A program made the position numbers and the translations under genes. Positions 1 to 8,836 of a stretch of 64,000 nt of DNA are shown piece after piece. Position 1 is the stretch's first letter; every line of letters begins with the position of its first letter. The notes beneath the pieces were generated by a model. The model was not told the origin of the DNA, did no database searches, and saw only the letters and a list, made by a program, of their open reading frames with translations. The stretch spans positions 2,356,001 through 2,420,000 of the forward strand of contig OY781923.1 in assembly GCA_963677225.1 (NCBI GenBank). The letters are read 5' to 3'. Source of the stretch: SABI01 sp028532915. GTDB lineage: Bacteria > Spirochaetota > Spirochaetia > Sphaerochaetales > Sphaerochaetaceae.

Positions 1-2982
1 GAATCCTCCCGGGAATACAAGAATATGGGCGCTCTTGAGCTCATCTGTGAATGCATCGACACTCTTTTTGAACATACCGTGACCGGTATCGTTCACCACG
101 AAGACTCTTGTTTCCGCCCCGGCCTCTGTGAAATTCATCTCCATATCGAGTTCGCTGTTCGTCCCGCTGAAAGTCACAATGAGAGCGACAGGGCAGGTCA
201 CCTTCGTATGGTAATACCGTTTTTCTATCCTATGAGGCGGACAGTTTTCAATATCCGTTTGGCTTTCCACGAACGGAAAGATATTTTTCAACCCTTTCAG
301 ATGATATTCCCTGAACGATGGGTCGAACGATCCGGTCGTGCGGCCGACAGGTTCAATATCCTCCAGGAGTTCTTTCGATGTGAAGACGAATCCTCCTGGA
401 TTCTTCTCACAGTCAGAATGATCACAGAGGTAGCCTATCTCGTTTCCAAGACTCATGAGATCGAGAGTATGTGACAGACCTTCATCCAGAGTCGATATCG
501 AGGTGATACTGTCACGATATCTTTCGATCATTGCGATATTATCTTTGAACGATTCGATATCGGGGAGACCCGCGATCATCTTCTGTTTCAACACATAGAT
601 ATACTCGTTTTCTGACTTGAAGGCCCTTGACCGCAGATTGGAGATGCTCACCTCACCGAATGCGAAACTCACGAGAGTCGGGATCACATCCAGGTTCTCA
701 TATGTCCCTGACATGGAGTCCTTGCCTCCGATAGCGGCCAGATTGAGTGCATCACATACTTCGAAGGCTCCGAGGAGGGCCTGAAGGACAAGCCCCCAGC
801 GCCTGCGGTCCGTCCCGGGTTTTGGGAAGTATTCCTGAAAGCTCAGATAGATATCCTTCAGATGAGCACCGGTAGCAATCTGCTTTGCTACGGAAGAAAG
901 AACCGAACACATCCCCATTTTGTAGGGAGAGTCTTCAGAGAAGGTAGGATCGAACCCGTAACTGACAACGCTGGCCTTCGACGTGTGAGCATCGAGAGGA
1001 AACCGCTGGACGGAACTCAGCTCCGGTGTGCTCTCTGTGGTCCCGCCGTAGGGAGAGAACAGAGTCGAATATCCTACCGATGAGTCGAAGATCTCCTGAA
1101 GTCCTTTCTGAGAATAGCTGTTGAGAGCTGAATATTTTTCTCTGTCATAGTCGGTAAAATTATAATCGGTGACAGTGACCTCCTGCGAAGGAAGAAGACC
1201 GTTCGTATCGAGAAATGAGCGGTCGATATCGACGACAGTTTTCCCTTTGAAGGTCATCACAAGCTTTGCTTTTTCGGTGACAACGGCAACCCGGGATGCT
1301 TCCACATTCTCTTTTTCAGCATATTCGATCAGCGTGGAAGCATCTTTCGAGTCGATGACCACAGCCATCCGTTCCTGACTTTCGCTGATCGCGATCTCTG
1401 TGGCATTCATCCCTTGTGTCTTCAGCACCACCTTGTCCAGATCGATTTCTATACCGTCGGCAAGTTCGCCGATAGCTACACTCACCCCGCCTGCTCCGAA
1501 GTCGTTGCACCGTTTGATAATTCTTTTCACTTCTGGAATCCTGAACAGCCGCTGCAGTTTTCTCTCCTCGAGCGGATTGCCTTTCTGTATCTGGGCATAG
1601 GAGGTATCGAGTGATTCACTGGTATGAGAGACAGAGGAACCGCTGGCTCCCCCGATTCCGTCTTTGCCTGTCCGGCCTCCCAGAAGGAAGATGAGATCAC
1701 CTGCAGAAGGCTCCTTCCTGACGACCTCATCCTTCTTCGTGATTCCAACCACAGCTCCGAGCTCCATGCGCTTTGCTACATAGGAAGGATGGTATATCTC
1801 CCTCACCAGAGTGGTCGCCATTCCTATCTGATTACCGTAGGAAGAGAATCCTCTTGCCGCCTCTTTGGAGATGACAGACTGGGGAAGTTTATTCTCCAAG
1901 GTATCGCCGACCTCCTGCAGAACATCGGCGGCCCCGGTGATCCTCACACCCTGGAAGACGAAGGAGCGGCCGCTGAGAGGATCGCGGATCGCTCCTCCGA
2001 GGCAGGTCTGGGCTCCTCCGAACGGTTCGATCTCGGTCGGATGGTTATGTGTCTCGTTCTTGAACATGAGAAGATACTCACCGTTCTCATCCGAAGTATA
2101 GATGCTGCAGGCATTGATCTCCTGAGACTGTTCCACTCTTTCCAGAAGGCCTCTGGATTTCAGATAGCGCTGAGAATGGGTCGCTAGATCCATAAGAGTG
2201 ACTTCTTTACTGCGGCCGATCTCTTCTCTTTGTGCAATATACTTTCTGAAACTCGCTTCGATCTGTTTTGCATACTTTCCGGTGAACTCGATGTTCTTCA
2301 GATGTGTGAGAAAGGTGGTATGACGACAGTGGTCGGACCAGTAGGTGTCGAAGAGAAACAGCTCGGTCTCTGAGGCTTCCTTTCCTTTCAGTCTGTAATA
2401 ATCTCTGATATAGGCAAGGGTCGGAACATCCATCGTCAGAGAGAGTGAATCTTTCAGCACACCGAGCTCTTCATCGTTCATGAATCTCAAAAGTGAGACA
2501 TCTGCCGACTTCTTCATTGAAGGAGTCGCATTCTGTTCGAATTCAAGGGTCCTTATCCGGGTGTCCACCGGGTTTATCAGGTACGTTTCGATCCTTTTGA
2601 GCGTCTGATCATCGATAATCCGGTCAAAGAGGATAACAGTGGAGGAATGAACCGAAAAATCACCGGCATCCTCCAGTACGAGTTTACCCGACTGAAGCGC
2701 GTAGTATGCTCTCTGGTCGAAATGGCCCGCAAGGGATGTGTATGCGAGAACCGACCTGCCGCCGGTATCGATCGAAGAGGAGATGATATCGGTGATCCGA
2801 TCTCCCAGAATCTCATTCTGAAACACCTCTATCTGTTTCTCATCAAGGCCTTCTACCTCGTACAGATAATAGACTGTTCCCGCCACGGTGATGTGCAGTG
2901 CGTTCTTCAGTTTTTCGAAAAGTGAAGTACTCACCACATCAAATTCTTCTTTCTTCCTGACAAACACCTGTTGTCTGCTCAT
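1..2982 (-). CDS. purL: Phosphoribosylformylglycinamidine synthase PurL, single-chain form, 3' end outside the window
   Basis: Converts FGAR, ATP and glutamine to FGAM in de novo purine synthesis. I translated 994 codons open to the window edge. Visible motifs are YWSDHCRH (about residues 214-221) and NETHNHPTEIEPFGGA (309-324) of the synthetase domain; the last residues before the edge are FPGGF, the opening motif of the class I glutaminase domain. The enzyme is therefore the long form with fused amidotransferase, and roughly 200-300 residues lie beyond the window. The N-terminus resembles the PurL clade known from clostridia, bifidobacteria and treponemes (family knowledge). The ATG overlaps the purK stop by 4 bp (ATGA), so it is translationally coupled as the last visible gene of the guaB-purE-purK-purL operon. 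Confidence 0.95.
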   Translation of the reverse strand, partial: MSRQQVFVRKKEEFDVVSTSLFEKLKNALHITVAGTVYYLYEVEGLDEKQIEVFQNEILGDRITDIISSSIDTGGRSVLAYTSLAGHFDQRAYYALQSGKLVLEDAGDFSVHSSTVILFDRIIDDQTLKRIETYLINPVDTRIRTLEFEQNATPSMKKSADVSLLRFMNDEELGVLKDSLSLTMDVPTLAYIRDYYRLKGKEASETELFLFDTYWSDHCRHTTFLTHLKNIEFTGKYAKQIEASFRKYIAQREEIGRSKEVTLMDLATHSQRYLKSRGLLERVEQSQEINACSIYTSDENGEYLLMFKNETHNHPTEIEPFGGAQTCLGGAIRDPLSGRSFVFQGVRITGAADVLQEVGDTLENKLPQSVISKEAARGFSSYGNQIGMATTLVREIYHPSYVAKRMELGAVVGITKKDEVVRKEPSAGDLIFLLGGRTGKDGIGGASGSSVSHTSESLDTSYAQIQKGNPLEERKLQRLFRIPEVKRIIKRCNDFGAGGVSVAIGELADGIEIDLDKVVLKTQGMNATEIAISESQERMAVVIDSKDASTLIEYAEKENVEASRVAVVTEKAKLVMTFKGKTVVDIDRSFLDTNGLLPSQEVTVTDYNFTDYDREKYSALNSYSQKGLQEIFDSSVGYSTLFSPYGGTTESTPELSSVQRFPLDAHTSKASVVSYGFDPTFSEDSPYKMGMCSVLSSVAKQIATGAHLKDIYLSFQEYFPKPGTDRRRWGLVLQALLGAFEVCDALNLAAIGGKDSMSGTYENLDVIPTLVSFAFGEVSISNLRSRAFKSENEYIYVLKQKMIAGLPDIESFKDNIAMIERYRDSITSISTLDEGLSHTLDLMSLGNEIGYLCDHSDCEKNPGGFVFTSKELLEDIEPVGRTTGSFDPSFREYHLKGLKNIFPFVESQTDIENCPPHRIEKRYYHTKVTCPVALIVTFSGTNSELDMEMNFTEAGAETRVFVVNDTGHGMFKKSVDAFTDELKSAHILVFPGGF

Positions 2983-4016
2983 CTGATCCTCGCCTCTTTC
3001 AATCTGTTCATATCGCTCAACGCTCCGTTGATATGTCCGACTTTTCTGTCTTTTTTCGTACTTTTTTTGCCGTAATCGTAGAATTTGCCTGAAATCTTAC
3101 TATGTAAGACATTCTCATAGTGCTGTCCGAGGACATTGATAGAGCACCATTCTCTATCGACGGTGATTGAAGGAAAATCCTTTCCGAGAAGACTGTACAG
3201 ATGAAGTGTGAACTGACTGATATTCGCTGCATCAAGGGTGATATGCCCAGAGTTGTGCACTCTCGGAGCAGCCTCATTCACATAGAGTGTTTCTCCGCTG
3301 AGAAAGAATTCGACAGCCAGGACTCCGTAGTAATCAAGTTTCTCGGCGATCAGAGCCGATGTCTCGAACATCTGCCGTTCATATTGGCGGTCGATTCGAG
3401 CGAATGTCGTCGTATCGAGGATCTGATTGACATGCACATTCTCAAACGGAGGGTAATGTGTTATCTGTCCGTTCACGTTTCTCGCTATGATCATCGAATA
3501 TTCTTTCATATCAGTCAGATACTGCTCGGCGATCATTCCTCTTTTCACGTGATGAAGATCCTCTTTCCCTTGTATCACATACTGTCCTTTTCCGTCATAA
3601 CCGAGAGTGTCTGTCTTTACGATAAAAGGATAATCGAAGGAGAACCCTGCACTCACATTCTTATGGGGAACACAGGTGACAAGTTTCAGAGAATCGATGA
3701 ACTCTTTTTCGAAACTTCTGTTCTGAAGGATCCGGAGAGCCTCACTGCCCTGCACCGCATTATCGAGCGACCGGACAACCATCGGTGATATGTTCTCGAA
3801 TTCATAGGTGATAATATCGCAATCCTGTGCGAAACGCCTCACCTTTTCCACATCATCGAACGCACCGCAGGTGAACGAGTCGCAGACAGAACGTGCACAG
3901 GCTTGATCTGACGCATCATAGACCGAAATTGTGATATCAGAATCCATCTTCTTCGAAGCCTCGCAGAGCATCTTGCCGAGCTGCCCTCCTCCGAGGATCC
4001 CGAGTCTACGAATCAT
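2979..4016 (-). CDS. purK: N5-carboxyaminoimidazole ribonucleotide synthase PurK
   Basis: ATP-grasp enzyme that carboxylates AIR with bicarbonate to N5-CAIR, the substrate of PurE. The N-terminal MIRRLGILGGGQLGKML is the family signature. Central ATP-grasp segments include FIVKTDTLGYDGKGQ and AVEFFLSGETLYVNE, followed by PRVHNSGHITLDA near the C-terminus. About 345 residues, a normal length. I chose the ATG at 4016 because it starts the conserved signature; an in-frame ATG six codons upstream (4034) is possible and would lengthen the overlap with purE. The 5' end overlaps purE and the stop overlaps the purL start (ATGA), so the three genes are tightly coupled. Confidence 0.95.
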   Translation of the reverse strand: MIRRLGILGGGQLGKMLCEASKKMDSDITISVYDASDQACARSVCDSFTCGAFDDVEKVRRFAQDCDIITYEFENISPMVVRSLDNAVQGSEALRILQNRSFEKEFIDSLKLVTCVPHKNVSAGFSFDYPFIVKTDTLGYDGKGQYVIQGKEDLHHVKRGMIAEQYLTDMKEYSMIIARNVNGQITHYPPFENVHVNQILDTTTFARIDRQYERQMFETSALIAEKLDYYGVLAVEFFLSGETLYVNEAAPRVHNSGHITLDAANISQFTLHLYSLLGKDFPSITVDREWCSINVLGQHYENVLHSKISGKFYDYGKKSTKKDRKVGHINGALSDMNRLKEARIR

Positions 4017-4494
4017 ACTCACCGAGTCCTTCATCCATCACCGCGGCAGCCGTAGAAAGGCGGTCCTTCATCAGTCGGTTACTTAGGCTCTGATTTGACA
4101 GAGCAAGGATCCTCAATGCGTACAATGCGGCATTTTTACTTCCGGCTACTCCTATGCTCATGGTGGCAACCGGTACCCCCGCCGGCATTTGAACGATCGA
4201 AAGAAGCGAGTCGACACCGTTGAGTGTCGAACTTTTGATCGGTACTCCGATGACCGGAAGAGTGGTGAGACTCGCTACCATACCCGGGAGATGCGCCGCA
4301 CCTCCGGCACCGGCTATGATGACCTTATAACCATTATCCTTCGCACTCTTTGCAAACTCCATCATATATTCGGGAGTGCGGTGGGCCGATACTATGTTGA
4401 CATCGGTTTCAACCGAATATTGATTCAGTATCGCAACTGCCTCTTTCATCTGGGGGTAGTCCGATTTTGATCCCATTATTACAGCGACTTTCAT
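4006..4494 (-). CDS. purE: N5-CAIR mutase PurE (class I)
   Basis: Rearranges N5-CAIR to CAIR in purine synthesis. The protein opens with VAVIMGSKSDYPQMK and carries SAHRTPEYM and GAGGAAHLPGMVAS, the substrate-binding motifs of class I PurE. At 162 residues it has the usual length. The presence of purK next door fits class I, which depends on PurK, rather than the PurK-independent class II. It starts 9 bp after the guaB stop and its 3' end overlaps purK, so it is co-transcribed under the guanine riboswitch upstream of guaB. Confidence 0.96.
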   Translation of the reverse strand: MKVAVIMGSKSDYPQMKEAVAILNQYSVETDVNIVSAHRTPEYMMEFAKSAKDNGYKVIIAGAGGAAHLPGMVASLTTLPVIGVPIKSSTLNGVDSLLSIVQMPAGVPVATMSIGVAGSKNAALYALRILALSNQSLSNRLMKDRLSTAAAVMDEGLGEYDS

Positions 4495-4503
4495 GGTTTC
4501 CTC

Positions 4504-5997
4504 CTAGAAGGTCTGATCTTTCGGTATCACATCGTGGGCAGAGGATTCCGAGAGGCTCATCTGCGAGATGACAGTAAGTGTGGCGTTATGCTGGAACTCT
4601 TTAATCGAAAGGCAGCCGGAGTTGACCATGGCTGCCTTGATTTTCGCTAGTGTTATCATCAGGTTGTCTTTCAGCGGACCTGCGTAGGGAACGTAGGAAT
4701 CGACGCCTTCTTCGAACTTCAGGGCGCTTCCGTCGTTCTTGTCGTACCTCGACCAGTTCTTCGCCCTGTTTGACCCTTCACCCCAGTACTCTTTCACATA
4801 GTTGCCGTTGAGCATGTATTTTCTTCCGGGAGCTTCTTCGAATCTGGCGAAGTAGCGACCCAGCATCACAAAGTCGGCACCCATCGCAAGCGCAAGGGTC
4901 ACATGGTAATCCTGGACGATGCCTCCGTCCGATCCGAGCGGTATATAGATTCCGGTTCTTTCGTAATATTCATCTCTGGCTTTTGCAACTTCCAGCACTG
5001 CTGTTGCCTGACCGCGTCCTATCCCTTTCTGTTCCCGTGTGATGCAGATCGAACCTCCTCCGACGCCGATCTTTATGAAATCGGCTCCGGCTTCAGCCAG
5101 ATAATAGAAGGCATCGGCATCGACAACGTTCCCGGCTCCTACCTTCACAGTCTCCCCGTAGGTCTCTCTGACAAAATCGATCACATCCTTCTGGTACTCG
5201 CTGAACCCGTCGGAAGAATCGATGCAGAGAACATCGGCACCACTGTCAACCAGATGGGGTATCCGTTCTCTATAGTCACGGGTATTGACTCCTGCTCCGA
5301 CCATATATGATTTCTTTTCATCCATAAGGGCATGAGGGTTCTCGGTATCGGAAAAATAATCCTTTCTGAATACAAGAGATGAGAGATTCTTTCCTTTGAG
5401 GATAGGAAGCACATCGAGCTTATGGTTCCACAGGATATCATATGCCTGCTCGAGGGAGATCCCGTCGGTCCCGCAGGCAAGTTCGCTGACCGGGGTCATG
5501 AACTCTGAGACCTTTGTTCTCAGATCCATCTTGGGAATTCTCCAGTTCCTGCTTGTGATTATACCGAGAAGTTCTCCGTGCGGACAGCCGTCTGAGGTGA
5601 CAGTTATCGTCGTATGATCGGTGGTATTCTTGATACTCACCACATCCGCCAACGTTGATTCGAGTGTGAGATTGAACCTGCTTTCGACGAAACCGAGTTT
5701 GAACTCTTTCACTTTTCTCACCATCTCGGATTGAGCCTCGATGGTCTGAGATGAGTAGATGAAGGAAAGTCCTCCCTGACGGGCAAGAGCAACAGCAAGA
5801 GTATCATCGCTTACCGACTGCATGATCGCGGAAGTAAAAGGTATTTCCAGCTGAATTAAAGGGTCTTCTCCCTTTCTGTACTTCGTCAGCGGCGTACGCA
5901 GGGAGACTTTTTCAGGAATGTCTGTTCTTTTTGTCAGTTTTGGAATCAGAAGATATTCGTTGAATGTCCTGGAAACTTCATCGTAAACTTTTGCCAT
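4504..5997 (-). CDS. guaB: Inosine-5'-monophosphate dehydrogenase
   Basis: Oxidises IMP to XMP with NAD+, the committed step to guanine nucleotides. The start is the ATG at 5997, preceded by AGGAG at good spacing, giving 497 residues; an upstream in-frame start would read through the riboswitch terminator and is unlikely. The catalytic loop GVGGGSICITREQKG has the nucleophile at Cys318, the mobile flap reads NWSRYD, and a CBS-type insert spans roughly residues 100-220. The catalytic loop and flap resemble the Tritrichomonas foetus IMPDH, as I remember it, more than E. coli GuaB. First gene of a four-gene purine operon whose leader is a guanine riboswitch. Confidence 0.95.
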   Translation of the reverse strand: MAKVYDEVSRTFNEYLLIPKLTKRTDIPEKVSLRTPLTKYRKGEDPLIQLEIPFTSAIMQSVSDDTLAVALARQGGLSFIYSSQTIEAQSEMVRKVKEFKLGFVESRFNLTLESTLADVVSIKNTTDHTTITVTSDGCPHGELLGIITSRNWRIPKMDLRTKVSEFMTPVSELACGTDGISLEQAYDILWNHKLDVLPILKGKNLSSLVFRKDYFSDTENPHALMDEKKSYMVGAGVNTRDYRERIPHLVDSGADVLCIDSSDGFSEYQKDVIDFVRETYGETVKVGAGNVVDADAFYYLAEAGADFIKIGVGGGSICITREQKGIGRGQATAVLEVAKARDEYYERTGIYIPLGSDGGIVQDYHVTLALAMGADFVMLGRYFARFEEAPGRKYMLNGNYVKEYWGEGSNRAKNWSRYDKNDGSALKFEEGVDSYVPYAGPLKDNLMITLAKIKAAMVNSGCLSIKEFQHNATLTVISQMSLSESSAHDVIPKDQTF

Positions 5998-6009
5998 GCT
6001 TTCTCCTAA

Positions 6010-6041
6010 GAATAAGAAAAGTAGACTCTTAGCAAGTCTAC
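6010..6041 (-). terminator. Riboswitch-controlled intrinsic terminator in the guaB leader
   Basis: On the minus strand a hairpin with arms GTAGACT/AGTCTAC (6021-6041) is followed by a U-rich tract, ending just before the guaB ribosome-binding site. Its 5' arm with flank (GGGTAGACTTGCTAA) is complementary to TTAGCAAGTC..TACCC inside the aptamer, with a two-base bulge. Terminator and aptamer are therefore mutually exclusive with an antiterminator pairing. Predicted logic: guanine bound, terminator forms, operon off. Confidence 0.85.
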
Positions 6042-6091
6042 CCATACACAACAAAAGAAGATCGAACCTGTGATTCGATTGAAAATCTTCT

Positions 6092-6161
6092 GTATCATAG
6101 TCCCCAGATTTACGGCAGGGGGTAGAGACTTGCTAACCATATTATAGCGATTATATGACAC
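6092..6161 (-). promoter_or_regulatory. Guanine riboswitch aptamer (purine riboswitch, C74 type)
   Basis: Reading the minus strand, the P1 strands GTGTCATA and TATGATAC pair. J1/2 is TAATC, P2 is closed by GCTA/TAGC with the loop motif ATATGG, J2/3 reads AAGTCTCTACC, P3 is CCCC/GGGG with loop GCCGTAAA, and J3/1 is GACTATG. This matches the xpt-type purine aptamer segment by segment. The discriminator base in GACTATG is C, which in this family specifies guanine or hypoxanthine rather than adenine. It sits immediately upstream of guaB and downstream of a promoter. Confidence 0.94.
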
Positions 6162-6163
6162 GT

Positions 6164-6191
6164 ACTATATGTGACCGGCTTGACCGGTCAA
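6164..6191 (-). promoter_or_regulatory. Promoter of the guaB-purEKL operon
   Basis: Minus-strand -35 TTGACC (6186-6191), 16-bp spacer and -10 TATAGT (6164-6169) place the start of transcription a few bases ahead of the riboswitch P1 helix. The spacer contains an inverted repeat, GACCGG-N5-CCGGTC (6173-6189), that could be an operator for a second, unknown regulator. Confidence 0.65.
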
Positions 6192-6338
6192 CTCTGTCAC
6201 CTGCCTCAGAGCAGGTATGCGCACATCCTACCCATTTCGAATAGTTAGGTCAATAGAGACCTGATTCATATGAATATATTGTTCAAAAAGCACCCGGTCA
6301 TTTCTTCAGACTCTTTTTAGAAAAACCGTTACAATCCA

Positions 6339-6410
6339 TGAAAAATGATTATTTTCCGCCGTTTTATGTGAAAAACACTTATTTTCATCAGCTTTTCATG
6401 AAAAAGATAT
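6339..6410 (+). repeat. Three imperfect 30-bp direct repeats in the guaB / membrane-protein intergenic region
   Basis: TGAAAAA recurs at 6339, 6369 and 6399, exactly 30 bp apart; the first two copies also share TTATTTTC at the same offset. The 30-bp period is close to three DNA turns, as expected for stacked protein-binding sites on one DNA face. The rest of the 5998-6535 gap holds the guaB leader and promoter plus an inverted repeat at 6472-6496; I see no gene in it. Confidence 0.5.
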
Positions 6411-6471
6411 ACAGATTCACAGGTTCGAGACTCTCCATGCTCTTTTCATATTCCCGCAATCAATCGACTCT

Positions 6472-6496
6472 GTACTTTCGAGACAGTTGAAAGTAC
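6472..6496 (+). promoter_or_regulatory. Inverted repeat ahead of the membrane-protein gene
   Basis: GTACTTTC (6472-6479) and GAAAGTAC (6489-6496) form a perfect 8-bp inverted repeat with a 9-nt loop, 30 bp before the ribosome-binding site of the gene at 6536. It could be an operator or a leader hairpin; it lacks a clean U-tract, so a terminator is less likely. Confidence 0.4.
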
Positions 6497-6535
6497 CTTT
6501 AGAAAATCCTTTTGTAACGATATATGGAGGTGTAC

Positions 6536-7177
6536 ATGAATACACTCGACAGAATATTTTTGCTGCTTACGGCGTTGACAGCTTTTTATACAATCTTCCG
6601 CCTGACTCGAACAACCTCGAATGTTAGAAGATTTATCTTTCATCTGATCTCACTTTCAGTGCTCACACTTTCATCACTGCTCCTTATGATTTTCGGATGG
6701 GATATTCTCGGGCTCATGGGAGACGGGATAAGCAATAAGGTCATCGCTGTGGTAGCCTCGCTGATTCCTTTTGCCTGGGCTGTAGGAGTCGCAGGCGATA
6801 TCAAAAGGGAATTAGTAAAGTACTATCTTCCTGTGTTGGGGACGGGTCTTGTTCTGATCACCATAAGCAGGTTCACCGACTCTGCTGATTTCGCAAGAAT
6901 CATCTATCCTGTGTTCCACGGATTCGCAGGTCTATCGATCATCGCTCTGCCACCATTGTTGATCAGGAGAACGAACTTGAAGAACTCTTATCTTTTTGTC
7001 AGTCTTGGAGGGCTTCTGATCAGCACCGGAGGAATGGCTCTGGCATTTCTGACTTCGGGAAGACAGCTGCTTTTCTTCTCCGCGGATGTGGTCCTTATGA
7101 TACTTGCGCCCCTTCTGCTTCTCACGACTGCAGCCTATTCAGCAGGACTGATCAATTCAGGTGATATTGAAGCATAG
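6536..7177 (+). CDS. Integral membrane protein of unknown function, about seven transmembrane segments
   Basis: Not recognised as a named family. The 213-residue product is almost entirely hydrophobic, with about seven predicted membrane spans (roughly residues 5-22, 33-55, 68-86, 94-110, 120-145, 151-172 and 178-204) and short charged loops such as GDIKRELVKYY. The start was set at the ATG at 6536, six bases after GGAGG; an ATG at 6524 overlaps that Shine-Dalgarno sequence and is unlikely. It lies 64 bp upstream of a PTS IIC-type permease on the same strand, so the two may be co-transcribed. No catalytic motif is visible. Confidence 0.75.
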   Translation: MNTLDRIFLLLTALTAFYTIFRLTRTTSNVRRFIFHLISLSVLTLSSLLLMIFGWDILGLMGDGISNKVIAVVASLIPFAWAVGVAGDIKRELVKYYLPVLGTGLVLITISRFTDSADFARIIYPVFHGFAGLSIIALPPLLIRRTNLKNSYLFVSLGGLLISTGGMALAFLTSGRQLLFFSADVVLMILAPLLLLTTAAYSAGLINSGDIEA

Positions 7178-7241
7178 AACAACCGGTTGAACGGATTGAG
7201 ATTTTGAGTGTAAGGTAGTCCATAGATAAAGGAAAGATTCT

Positions 7242-8576
7242 ATGGATTACTTAAAGACCGCAATCGATCTGTTTTTTCAATTCAAAGCATATGTGATGCT
7301 TCCGATCATCATCTTCATCATAGCCGTCATCATACGGATGCCGTTGAAGAAGGCCTTCCTCTCGGTTCTGCAGCTCGGGGCCGGTTTCGCCGGAATCTTC
7401 ATCGCCTTCGACTTTTTCGTGAGCAATATCAATCCGGCAGTGAGCGATCTCATGATCATGCGGGATATCAACCTTCCTGTTCTGGATGTCGGCTGGCCTC
7501 CGCTTGCCGCTATCACCTGGGCTTCTCCGATCGCCCACCTCTCGATCCCCATCATCATCGTGATAAACATCGTGATGCTCACGTTCAACCTCACTCGTAC
7601 TATCTATCTCGATATCTGGAATTACTGGCATTTCGCAATGCTCGGAGCTCTGGTGCTCAATGCGAGTAACAGCATCGCGTTGGCTCTCATCTCTACCGCA
7701 CTGATTGCAGTCTATACGATCAAGATGGCAGACTGGGCAGCACCTTCTGTCAAACGTGAGATGGATCTTGACGGGATAACGATATCGCCATTGTCTTCGG
7801 TTGGACTGCTTCCGTATGCTCAATCTCTGGATGCTGTCATAGAACGTATTCCGGTAATCAGAAACATAGACTACAACCCCCAAAAGAGCGATAAGGAGGC
7901 AAGCATTCTCAGTGAACCCATGGTGATCGGAGCTCTCGTCGGATTGCTTTTGGGCCTACTTGCGAAATACCCTATGAAAGAGACCCTAGAACTGTGCGTA
8001 AATATAGCTGCAGTCATGTTCATCCTTCCTCAGTGCGGATCGCTGATAGGAAAGGGAATGGGAGACGTTTCTTCGACTTTGAAAGATGCCGTGGTGAAAA
8101 GATTCCCCCATAAGGACAACCTGCTGGTTGCCCTCGACAGCGGAGTCGTCCTCCACAACAAATCCATCCTCACCGCAGGTATCATCCTGATGCCCCTGAC
8201 GATCCTTCTGGCTCTCATCATCAAGGGAAACAGGACTCTCCCTCTGGGAGATCTGGTCGCCCTGATCTCTCAGGTTTCGGTGATGGTCCTCATCTTCAGA
8301 GGCAACGTCTTCAGAACAATCATCGCAGGAATTCCCCTTGTGATCTCATACCTGATGATCTCGACACATCTGGCCCCCCTGATCACATCTCTCAGTAAGA
8401 AGGTAGGAACGGCAGTGCTGGACGACAGAATGATCACAAGCCTCACAGACGGAGGGAATCCTTTAAGATTCTGGGCACTGAAAATCTTCGAAGGTAACCT
8501 TATCGCGATTGTGATCATCCCTCTGTTCATCCTAATGCTCATCATTTCCTACCGCAGGTATAAGAAGGAAATGTAA
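7242..8576 (+). CDS. PTS galactitol-family IIC-like permease, orphan
   Basis: 444 residues with about ten hydrophobic segments. The stretch DVGWPPLAAITWASPIA followed by IPIIIVINIVML and DIWNYWHF matches the conserved core of GatC-type EIIC components, as do the later motifs GNVFRT and TDGGNP. EIIC proteins move a sugar or polyol across the membrane coupled to phosphorylation by EIIB. No EIIA or EIIB gene is nearby and no phosphorylatable domain is fused to it, so it either works with components encoded elsewhere or acts as a phosphorylation-independent transporter. The substrate cannot be read from the sequence. Confidence 0.85.
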   Translation: MDYLKTAIDLFFQFKAYVMLPIIIFIIAVIIRMPLKKAFLSVLQLGAGFAGIFIAFDFFVSNINPAVSDLMIMRDINLPVLDVGWPPLAAITWASPIAHLSIPIIIVINIVMLTFNLTRTIYLDIWNYWHFAMLGALVLNASNSIALALISTALIAVYTIKMADWAAPSVKREMDLDGITISPLSSVGLLPYAQSLDAVIERIPVIRNIDYNPQKSDKEASILSEPMVIGALVGLLLGLLAKYPMKETLELCVNIAAVMFILPQCGSLIGKGMGDVSSTLKDAVVKRFPHKDNLLVALDSGVVLHNKSILTAGIILMPLTILLALIIKGNRTLPLGDLVALISQVSVMVLIFRGNVFRTIIAGIPLVISYLMISTHLAPLITSLSKKVGTAVLDDRMITSLTDGGNPLRFWALKIFEGNLIAIVIIPLFILMLIISYRRYKKEM

Positions 8577-8836
8577 ATAACAAAAAGCCTAAGCGAGCAA
8601 TTTGAATTCAAGATTATTAAAAAATCAGACTTCCCCTTTTCATTTTATCAACATCCACGGTTCTGGTATCTTCAACCGTTATCATGATTATGTATCTATT
8701 CCAAAATTACAGATCATGTAAACTGCTGAATAATTTACCAGTCACGATTTCAGGTTCATTCTCTCCTTGTCAAATGTATATGCACTTTCTTCGTAGAAAA
8801 GACAGTCCTCATTAAAAAAACAGATTACAAAATTGT

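Noticed and set aside
3201..3788. A 195-codon plus-strand open frame inside purK
   Set aside because: It is antisense to a clearly conserved enzyme gene and has no ribosome-binding site.
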